A stretch of DNA of 64,000 bases from UBA7957 sp965224675 (GTDB lineage: Bacteria; Pseudomonadota; Gammaproteobacteria; Granulosicoccales; Granulosicoccaceae), in assembly GCA_965224675.1 (NCBI GenBank), contig CBDDAA010000004.1, positions 1,302,001-1,366,000 of the forward strand, read 5' to 3'. Position numbers and translations under genes: made by a program. A model generated the notes under the pieces. It saw only the letters and a program-made list of their open reading frames with translations. It was not told where the DNA came from and searched no databases. Positions 19,413 to 26,681 of the stretch are shown here, piece after piece. Numbering within the stretch: the first letter of the stretch is position 1; every line of letters begins with the position of its first letter.

Positions 19413-20324
19413 ATGCGACGACTTCCACCTCTCAATTCACTAAGGGCCTTTGAATCGGCGGCCCGCCAGTTAAGTTTTACCAGTGCAGCAAACGAACTCA
19501 ATGTCACCCCGGGTGCTGTTAGTCAGCAAATAAAAATGCTGGAAAGCTATCTCGGGGTAAAGTTGTTCAAACGGCAGAATCGTATGATTCTGCTTACTGA
19601 GCAAGCCCAGGTGTGTTTGCCGTATTTAACCGAGGGTCTGGATCGATTAGCTGAAGCAATGGAGGTGATTCGTCAATTCAATGTAGACAAGCCGCTGACC
19701 ATTACCGTGGCCAGCGCTTTTGCATCCAAGTGGTTTATGCCCCGCTTGCGTCACTTCCAGGATTTGCATCCTGATATTGGTGTACGTATAGATGTAAGCT
19801 CAGAGCTTGTGGATCTGGTGCATGAAGATATAGATGTTGGCATCAGATTTGGTGATGGCAATTACCCAGGTTTACAAACGGATTTTCTTTTGCCGCAAGA
19901 GGTGTTCCCTGTATGCAGCCCGAAATTGCTTGAGCAAGGGCCTCCCCTTAATTCGCCGAATGACCTTAAACACTACACCTTGATCTGTGGTGACTATTAT
20001 TACATTGACAGTACTCAGCCTGATTGGGATATGTGGTTTGCAACCATAGGCGTTGATATGGTTAATACCAAACATTATCTGCGATTTTCTCAAGCTGAAT
20101 TGGTTGTACAAGCAGCTGTTGAGGGGCAAGGGGTTGCATTAGCCGGCAGCGTCACTGTCAGCGATGATTTAAAAGCCGGACGATTAGTCCAACTTTTTGA
20201 GCTTAGTATTCCCCTGGCTTTCTCTTATTATCTGGTCTATGCAGAATCGAAAGGGCAGCAGCCTATGGTTCAGGCTTTTCGGCGCTGGTTGCTTAATGAA
20301 GCGAGTATCACTTCGGCTAATTGA
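19413..20324 (+). CDS. LysR-family transcriptional regulator, GcvA-like
   Basis: 303 residues with the classic LysR layout. The N-terminal winged helix-turn-helix reads LNSLRAFESAARQLSFTSAA, then ELNVTPGAVSQQIKMLE, and the periplasmic-binding-like effector domain follows from about residue 90. The PPLNSLRAFE start and VTPGAVSQQIK wording are typical of the GcvA subgroup (regulators of glycine cleavage, ampC and similar genes). It is divergent from the DUF1127 gene and is followed 113 bases later by a PEP mutase/ICL-family gene in the same direction. LysR proteins usually control the divergent neighbour from the shared intergenic region (19297-19412). The effector is unknown. Confidence 0.92.
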   Translation: MRRLPPLNSLRAFESAARQLSFTSAANELNVTPGAVSQQIKMLESYLGVKLFKRQNRMILLTEQAQVCLPYLTEGLDRLAEAMEVIRQFNVDKPLTITVASAFASKWFMPRLRHFQDLHPDIGVRIDVSSELVDLVHEDIDVGIRFGDGNYPGLQTDFLLPQEVFPVCSPKLLEQGPPLNSPNDLKHYTLICGDYYYIDSTQPDWDMWFATIGVDMVNTKHYLRFSQAELVVQAAVEGQGVALAGSVTVSDDLKAGRLVQLFELSIPLAFSYYLVYAESKGQQPMVQAFRRWLLNEASITSAN

Positions 20325-20437
20325 GCAGCCTATTTTAGAATTAGAAATATTTTAATTTTGGCTTTGATTTCCACTTGATGAATTCAGTGTATTAGCGTTA
20401 GGATTGCAAACACAACTACACCCGAACTATTGGAAAC

Positions 20438-21265
20438 ATGCAGATGAATAGTAACAGAAGTCCAGATACCTTTCGCGCCCTGCACAAACCCGGTGAGCCT
20501 TTTATTCTTGCAAATGCATGGGATGCAGGTTCTGCAAAATTGCTGACAGCCTTAGGCGCAAAGGCAATTGCAACAACCTCGGCCGGTCACGCCTTCACCC
20601 TGGGGGTAAAAGATATGGGCGATATCACCCGCCAACAGTCACTGGAACATGCGCATGATATTGTGAATGCAACCTCACAACCTGTCAGTGGTGATCTTGA
20701 AAATGGTTATGGTCATGCATCTGAAGAAGTCGCAGAAACGATTCGTCTGGCTGCGAAAGCAGGTTTGGCAGGTTGCTGTATAGAAGATACACAACTGCCG
20801 TCAAAGCGACCCTATGAATTTGCTAATGCGGTCGAGCGAATAAAGGCAGCGGCTGAAGCGGCAAAAACGCTTGATTCTGATTTTGTCTTAACTGCCCGTG
20901 CTGATGGCGTGATGCTTGGGCAGTATGATACTGCCGAAGCCATTCGGCGCATACAAGCTTTCGAAAGTGTCGGTGCCGATGTGCTTTACGTGCCACTACC
21001 GCCGTCGATGGATGATCTGGCACTTATCTGCCAATCGGTGAAGGCGCCGGTTAATGCATTAGCGGCGGGTGAATTTGCAAAACAAACGGTTGCTGATTTT
21101 GCGCAAATCGGCGTAGCCCGGATTTCGCTGGGATCAGCCCTGGCAAGGATTACTCATGCCGCTATTGTTAACAGTAGCAAGGCGATGTTCGGGAAAGGCG
21201 ATTTCTCGTCATTTCTTGATGGTATAGGTGGGGCGGAGGTAGAAGCGCTTTTTGCGACAAAGTAA
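20438..21265 (+). CDS. Isocitrate lyase / PEP mutase superfamily protein
   Basis: 275 residues forming one TIM-barrel of the ICL/PEPM superfamily. Recognisable parts are FILANAWDAGSAKLL, ATTSAGHAFTLG, SGDLENGYG with the acidic metal-binding residues, GCCIEDTQ, and FVLTARADG. Members split or rearrange C-C or P-C bonds in 2-hydroxy- or 2-oxo-acid type substrates (2-methylisocitrate lyase, oxaloacetate hydrolase, carboxyvinyl-carboxyphosphonate mutase). This subgroup is often annotated only as 'isocitrate lyase/phosphoenolpyruvate mutase family'. No prp or phosphonate genes are adjacent, so the substrate cannot be chosen. The start could be the ATG at 20438 or 20444. Confidence 0.88.
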   Translation: MQMNSNRSPDTFRALHKPGEPFILANAWDAGSAKLLTALGAKAIATTSAGHAFTLGVKDMGDITRQQSLEHAHDIVNATSQPVSGDLENGYGHASEEVAETIRLAAKAGLAGCCIEDTQLPSKRPYEFANAVERIKAAAEAAKTLDSDFVLTARADGVMLGQYDTAEAIRRIQAFESVGADVLYVPLPPSMDDLALICQSVKAPVNALAAGEFAKQTVADFAQIGVARISLGSALARITHAAIVNSSKAMFGKGDFSSFLDGIGGAEVEALFATK

Positions 21266-21431
21266 AAATAGGTCAAGTGAGACAGGAAGTATTTAACAGA
21301 ATAATTGAAAAATCAGGCATAAGCGCCTATCCGTAAAAAAGCTTGCCGGTATAAGTTTTGTGCAGGGGTTGTAAATCTATCTTCATTTCGTGGGCAAACG
21401 CTGACATCGCTGTGTGGATAATCAGCGAGTC

Positions 21432-24400
21432 CTAATTTGAGTTTGTAGCATGTTTCAAATTAACAATATCTGCAACAAAGGCAGCGCCATCCCCGTCTAG
21501 CAGATCATCATGTTGCACTGCAGGCGAAAAATGGATGTTTTGTACATTGGGTAAAAGCGTTTGCCAATAAGCGGGTACTTCTGCGTCCTGCGGGGAAGAA
21601 ACTCCACGGTGCCAACGACCGGAAAAAACCAACTCCACTGCGCCGCTGTAAGGTTGTGGCCTGTATTCAGATAATGCCGTATAAAGCTTAATATCGGTAT
21701 AGTTTCTTGCCTCAATGTCACTGAGTGGTCTATCCGACGCTATTTTGTACTCGATTTTGCGAAGGTCGTATTTTTGTTTTAAAGCTTGTCCGCCTAATCT
21801 TCTAAAAGCAAAACCATACAGGCTCTTTAACCAGGAACTTTGCTGGCGTTGTTGTAATTTTCGATGTATCGGGGCGGCCAGCTCACCGCGGGGCAAATCC
21901 ATCAGGATTAGCGTGGCGGGTTCCCTGCCGCACCTGGAAAGTTGTTGCGCAGTTTCAATGGCCAATACTGCAGCCCCGCAGGCAGCCAGTAAAATACAAG
22001 GGTTTTGCAGATTTAAACGATTTATATGCGCAGCATAACGCTTTGCGGTTTGCTCGATCGGCTCGACGGGGAGTGTGTTGGGGGTCTTCGTGAGTTGCAT
22101 CCGAATAGCCCACTTTGAGAGCCAATAAATAGGGTATGCTTCATTAATGTGGCGAACGATATTATACGCATCGCCATGAATGCAAATCAAAGTGTTGCGT
22201 TGTGCGTGGGGTTTTCCATGGCGCAAGGTAATGAGTTCTGCAGTAGTGGTATCGTAGGTGTTGGTACACAGTGCAGCGGCAAAATTTGCCAGAACTGGGT
22301 TATCAATCAGAACAGGTATGGCAATTGCAAAACCCAGCGCACGCTCTACGCGGGCGATCATTCGCATGGCAAGCAGGGAATGGCCGCCTACATCGAAGAA
22401 GTGGCTGTCGCGGGTAATATTTACATCTGGCAGCAATTCCTGCCAGATATTGGCAATTGTCAGCGCCAGTTGTTCCTCATACAGGGAGTGTCTGTTTGTA
22501 ACGGATGCAGTCGTTGGTGTATCGCTTGTGATTTTGCAGAGCTGTGCGTAATCGGTTTTACCATTCGATAGCTTTGGTACATTCTCGATTGCAACATAGC
22601 GCTGTGGCAGGCAATAATCTGGCAGTGTTTCTGCGAGCTTACTGTGCAGTGCTGTTGCATCAATCAGCGCCCCCTGACAGGCGGCAATCAGTGATTCATT
22701 ATGTTTAAATACAATAACGTGCTTGAAGCCGGTAATCTGCTGTATACGGGCCTCCACAGCACCTGCCTCAACACGTTGTCCACGCACCTTGATCTGTCTG
22801 TCTGTGCGCCCCCGGTAATGAAACAAACCCGCTTGGTCAATCATCGACATATCGCCGGTATGAAATGTTGCCTTAATAAATTTTTCTGCACTCAGGTCGT
22901 CCCGGACATGGTAGCCATCAGCGACACCTGCGCCGCCTATCACCAGCTCACCAATAAATCCACAGGGCAGTATACGGCCCGAGGTATTAATCACCGTGGC
23001 AAAGAGTCCGTCTATTGGACTTCCTATGGGTACTGAATTCTCTGTATGGGGTGTCCTCGGTACGGCATATGCCAAGGCGTCCGCCGTAACCTCAGTGCTG
23101 CCGTATAGGTTGAGCAATTGGCAATCGGGAAGTGTTTTATAAAATTTATCTGTTAGTGATTGGCTGAGTGCTTCGCCACTGACTGTACATAACCTGAGGT
23201 CGGGCAATTCCATTGCCGCTTCCTGCAGTAAATCGAGAATCGTCTGCAGTAAGGTGGGCACGACGGTAATACGACTTACCTTATGTTTTTGCAATTGCGT
23301 GATGAACTCATTTAACTGTGCGAGTGTTTGCTGGTTAATAATGACAGAAGGCACACCGGCACAAAGTGGATCAAAAATTTCGCCAAGAGAATCGACAAAA
23401 CAGAGCGGCGTACGATGGCAGCAGATTGCGTTCTGCTTAAACGGATACTGTGATCGTAACCAGGCTGATCGATTGAGTACGCCCTGGTGTTTTAGAAATA
23501 CACCTTTGGGGTTGCCTGTTGACCCAGAGGTATACATCAGACACATATTTTCTGAAACCAGGGAATTTGAAATAGCAAGTTTGGCACTTGTAGAAACCGT
23601 TGGCACGGAAATGGTTTTCGTTGAAAAATCTGTCTCTTTATGGGATAACACTAATGATGCGTCGCTATCTTGAATCATAAACTCCAAAATTGCTTTTGGA
23701 TAGGCCGGGTCGAGTGGCATATAACAGGCGTCAACAGCCAGGGTTGCCAGCATGGCGGCAATCGCCTCCTTTGAGCGCGGTAAATGAATGCCGACGATAT
23801 CAGAAGCTGTAACGTTGTGAGTCAGTAGTTTTTGGCGTATGGATTCTGCAAGTGCAGCCAGTTCCATGAAGGACACGGGTTGTTCGTCGATGAGAGCAAT
23901 GGCATCAGGTTGAGTTTTTAATTGTTCAATAAATTGAACAATACAGCGTTTTTGAGCAGAAGCGTTGTTTTGTGTTTCAACTGTTTTTCCTGTGGCATCG
24001 CTGAATGTATTCAGGATATCCGCTATATTGCATTTTCCATCGGTTTCAGCAAGCACTTGCAGCATTTTGTGATAGGCGCTGAGCAGGCTTTTTGCGCTAT
24101 CGGTATCCAGGAAATCTGTTTGGTAGCGCAACAACGTGCGCACTTGTGGTGATGATGCTATAGATACTAACAGGGGCACATCGGCCTGCTCGTAACCCTT
24201 GACATCGAGCAAGCCGATATCCTTCCATGGTTTGGATTTTGGATAGTTTTGTACGATCAGTACCGAGTCGAAGAGCGGTTCTCCCGGACGCCTTTTTAAC
24301 AGCCTCGCCAGTTCGGCCGGTTCCGGCGGGATCTCTTCACTCAGCTGCCATTGCGTTTGCTGAAATTTTTGTAAAAATCCACCAACCTGCAAGAACTCGT

Positions 24401-25274
24401 CGATAGATGTTATTATCGGTTTGAGCAACATAAACATGCCCACCGCGGATTCGCCATTCTGCAACCGTGCGCGACCACTGTCTATACTACCAAACAGGCT
24501 GCTATCGCGACCGCCTAAATGAGCAGTGAGCAATGACCATGCGCATTGTGCGAAAGTTGCAAATGTTATACGTTGAGATTTACACCATGCCTGCATTAAA
24601 TCTGAATCTACCTCGTTGATGCAATCCTCGGTTTGAGCAAACTGGTGTTCCTGCATGACAGGACGCGGCAATGTAGTCAGCGATAGTGCAGGGGATGCTT
24701 TATTCAAAGCGTCCTTCCAGTGCGCTGAAGCAACAGGCAAGCGAGTTGCAGAAGAGGGTTCCTGAATTGCTTCAGGTATTGCCGTATTATTACGATAAGC
24801 ACGATAGAGTTCAAACAATTCATCTTGTAACAGCACGATTGACCAACCGTCCACTACGCCATGGTGGAAACTCCAGATGCAAAAAGCGCGCTGCTGCCCA
24901 AGATCTACAATACCCATACGCATCATGGGTGCGCTATCCAGTGCGATACCGAGCTTGCGATCTGCCGATAATAGTTTTTTCACAGGTGCTGTTGCCAACT
25001 GTGAAATTTTTACCTTCACGTTGCGTAAGGTGATCAGGCGGGGCTGCTCCTGCTCACGCCAGATAAAAAATGATCTCAGTGCACGGCGACGTTTAACCAG
25101 CTCATTAAGTGCCAGCTCCATTGCCTGGATGTCAAATTTTTCAAAATTGAACGTCAGCTGTTCAACATAGTGACCTTGGTCCGGTTCAGATCTGGCCTTG
25201 TAAAGCATGCTTTGCTGCAACCCGGATACCGGGCTGACATACTCTATGTCGCTCTTAGTCACCATGTTGGTCAA
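21432..25274 (-). CDS. NRPS module 3: C-A-T-TE, thioesterase with cysteine nucleophile
   Basis: 1280 residues; last gene of the operon. Condensation domain about 10-430 with HHGVVDG at 137-143. Adenylation domain about 440-940 with LMYTSGSTGNPKG and GRTDRQIKVRGQRVEAGAVE, uninterrupted. Carrier domain near 960-1030 (FFDVGGHSLLAM). Thioesterase from about 1045 to the end. In the thioesterase the usual G-x-S-x-G elbow reads A-A-C-G-A, with Cys1099 in the serine position; Asp1125 (LILMDLP) and His1255 (VQHDD) complete the triad. Hand-extracted A-domain residues are D-S-E-T-T-S-L-A-D-K, which I cannot assign. The TTG at 25274 (AAGGA 9 bases before it) or the ATG at 25265 are possible starts, both overlapping the previous gene. 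It should condense the chain with a last residue and release it. Confidence 0.93.
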   Translation of the reverse strand: MTNMVTKSDIEYVSPVSGLQQSMLYKARSEPDQGHYVEQLTFNFEKFDIQAMELALNELVKRRRALRSFFIWREQEQPRLITLRNVKVKISQLATAPVKKLLSADRKLGIALDSAPMMRMGIVDLGQQRAFCIWSFHHGVVDGWSIVLLQDELFELYRAYRNNTAIPEAIQEPSSATRLPVASAHWKDALNKASPALSLTTLPRPVMQEHQFAQTEDCINEVDSDLMQAWCKSQRITFATFAQCAWSLLTAHLGGRDSSLFGSIDSGRARLQNGESAVGMFMLLKPIITSIDEFLQVGGFLQKFQQTQWQLSEEIPPEPAELARLLKRRPGEPLFDSVLIVQNYPKSKPWKDIGLLDVKGYEQADVPLLVSIASSPQVRTLLRYQTDFLDTDSAKSLLSAYHKMLQVLAETDGKCNIADILNTFSDATGKTVETQNNASAQKRCIVQFIEQLKTQPDAIALIDEQPVSFMELAALAESIRQKLLTHNVTASDIVGIHLPRSKEAIAAMLATLAVDACYMPLDPAYPKAILEFMIQDSDASLVLSHKETDFSTKTISVPTVSTSAKLAISNSLVSENMCLMYTSGSTGNPKGVFLKHQGVLNRSAWLRSQYPFKQNAICCHRTPLCFVDSLGEIFDPLCAGVPSVIINQQTLAQLNEFITQLQKHKVSRITVVPTLLQTILDLLQEAAMELPDLRLCTVSGEALSQSLTDKFYKTLPDCQLLNLYGSTEVTADALAYAVPRTPHTENSVPIGSPIDGLFATVINTSGRILPCGFIGELVIGGAGVADGYHVRDDLSAEKFIKATFHTGDMSMIDQAGLFHYRGRTDRQIKVRGQRVEAGAVEARIQQITGFKHVIVFKHNESLIAACQGALIDATALHSKLAETLPDYCLPQRYVAIENVPKLSNGKTDYAQLCKITSDTPTTASVTNRHSLYEEQLALTIANIWQELLPDVNITRDSHFFDVGGHSLLAMRMIARVERALGFAIAIPVLIDNPVLANFAAALCTNTYDTTTAELITLRHGKPHAQRNTLICIHGDAYNIVRHINEAYPIYWLSKWAIRMQLTKTPNTLPVEPIEQTAKRYAAHINRLNLQNPCILLAACGAAVLAIETAQQLSRCGREPATLILMDLPRGELAAPIHRKLQQRQQSSWLKSLYGFAFRRLGGQALKQKYDLRKIEYKIASDRPLSDIEARNYTDIKLYTALSEYRPQPYSGAVELVFSGRWHRGVSSPQDAEVPAYWQTLLPNVQNIHFSPAVQHDDLLDGDGAAFVADIVNLKHATNSN

Positions 25275-25875
25275 GATTCATTATCCTTAACATTTCGTCC
25301 AGGTCTTGCTCGCCGGTCGTGTCAGCGAGTGACTCATTAGTGTTCGTTTGTCTGGAGTCTGTAGGATTGCTTGCTGAGAGCCCTCGGGCAAGTTGCCTCA
25401 CACTGGGGTGTTCCAGCAAATCGGCGGGTGAAAAATGAATATCACATGTTGCGGCCCGCGCGACAATCTGAATACTCGTGATTGAGTCACCGCCCAGTTC
25501 GAAATAGTCGTCATTAGCCTGAATATTGTCCATATCCAGCACCTCTGCCCAGATTCTCGCCAACGCCGATTCGAGTTCGCTCATTTCAACAGATTGTTTC
25601 TCATGCTCGGGTGTAACCAGTTTGTGTCGATCAATTTTTCCGTTGGCTGTACGCGGCAGGTAAGGTAATGGTATATAGTGATGCGGTAACATATATTCGG
25701 GTAAGTGCCGGGCCAGATGATCGTGCAGTGACTCTGCCTCTATTTCGCTTTGAGTAACATAGAAGGCACTCAGCTGTTGACGCCTGCCTGCCTTTGTCAC
25801 GCCTTGCAATCGCAAAGCCAGTTGCTCACGCTGTGCAGGGTTGAGTTTTTCAATTCTGGAAGTAAAATCAGTCAT
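25255..25875 (-). CDS. NRPS module 2, part 3: detached A-domain C-terminus (a9-a10) plus carrier domain
   Basis: 206 residues. After a short linker-like N-terminus the sequence enters in the middle of an adenylation C-terminal subdomain: QLSAFYVTQ (a beta strand), motif a9 LPEYMLP at 58-64, and motif a10 TANGKIDR, with the catalytic lysine at residue 80. A carrier domain follows (DDYFELGGDSITS, phosphopantetheine serine at 131). Motifs a1-a8 are missing and are found at the end of the protein two genes upstream. The start codon is 4 bases after the methyltransferase stop, so translation is probably coupled. It can only work by assembling with the a1-a8 protein, giving a trans-split adenylation domain. 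The three genes lie in three different frames. Confidence 0.9.
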   Translation of the reverse strand: MTDFTSRIEKLNPAQREQLALRLQGVTKAGRRQQLSAFYVTQSEIEAESLHDHLARHLPEYMLPHHYIPLPYLPRTANGKIDRHKLVTPEHEKQSVEMSELESALARIWAEVLDMDNIQANDDYFELGGDSITSIQIVARAATCDIHFSPADLLEHPSVRQLARGLSASNPTDSRQTNTNESLADTTGEQDLDEMLRIMNLDQHGD

Positions 25876-25879
25876 TTTT

Positions 25880-26674
25880 CTAGGCTTTCACACGTGCGGC
25901 CACAACCACCATCTGATCTATCCACCAGGTATCTTTAACATCATCGGGTATGGCGAGATCGGTAACCGGCTGTAAACTGATTTGTGAGAAATGATGAAAC
26001 AGAGCCCGTTGATGAGCGCGTGACAGAGAATCCATTTCATTGGTGAAATAAGTGAAAATACCGCCTGCTTTGAGGTGTTTTGCAGCCACCGGAAAAAATG
26101 ACTCTGCAACGGTTGCACTGTTGCGGGTGGTTTGTGCATATTCCTCGCTGTCCATGGGATAAGTGTGGAAAAAGATGCCGTCATAAAGAGAAAAATCTGC
26201 CTCTACCTCCTCCCAACGACCCTCCAATACGCAAAGCCCTGTCACGTCATTTTCCCTGCCCCACTGTCGGCACTGCTCTGCTATTGCAGGAACACACTCA
26301 ACAATAGTATGACCCTGGACTCCGCGTTGCTGAATCATGTCTGCAGAAACACCACGGCCATAGCCTATTTCAAGCACGTCCCCATTGTTTGTGGTTGCCA
26401 GATCGGCCATGCGTTCCATGATAGGAATTTGCCACAATTCCATGATATCGTCAGCGACAGGGGATTGGCTGTCCCGTTCGCTTAGAAATAATGTTTCACG
26501 GCCAGGTACAAATTGTTGAGCGAGGTGGTCAAGCGCTTCAAGATCCCAACAAAACTCAGCGATTGCACGATTGACCAACCAATTTCGCTGGGCAGCACGT
26601 GGTGGTGCAATGAAGTTTTTATCGTTTATTTCAAGTTTTAGTTCAAACTTTTCATGTCTCTTTAATCGTCGCAT
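25880..26674 (-). CDS. NRPS module 2, part 2: SAM-dependent methyltransferase, guanidinoacetate-methyltransferase-like
   Basis: 264 residues, class I SAM-dependent methyltransferase. Motif I is VLEIGYGRG (100-108), the acidic SAM-ribose position is in IVECVP (124-129), and YDGIFFHTYP (164-173) followed by HLKAGGIFTYF is the wording seen in guanidinoacetate and arginine N-methyltransferases. ELWQIPIMERMADL before motif I fits the same group. It lies between the gene holding A-domain motifs a1-a8 (7 bases upstream) and the gene holding a9-a10 (4 bases downstream). That is exactly where methyltransferase domains are inserted in 'interrupted' adenylation domains, but here it has its own start and stop. 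The likely substrate is the carrier-bound residue of module 2; an N-methylation of a guanidino, amidino or amino group is an inference. Confidence 0.88.
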   Translation of the reverse strand: MRRLKRHEKFELKLEINDKNFIAPPRAAQRNWLVNRAIAEFCWDLEALDHLAQQFVPGRETLFLSERDSQSPVADDIMELWQIPIMERMADLATTNNGDVLEIGYGRGVSADMIQQRGVQGHTIVECVPAIAEQCRQWGRENDVTGLCVLEGRWEEVEADFSLYDGIFFHTYPMDSEEYAQTTRNSATVAESFFPVAAKHLKAGGIFTYFTNEMDSLSRAHQRALFHHFSQISLQPVTDLAIPDDVKDTWWIDQMVVVAARVKA

Positions 26675-26681
26675 AAGTGTT

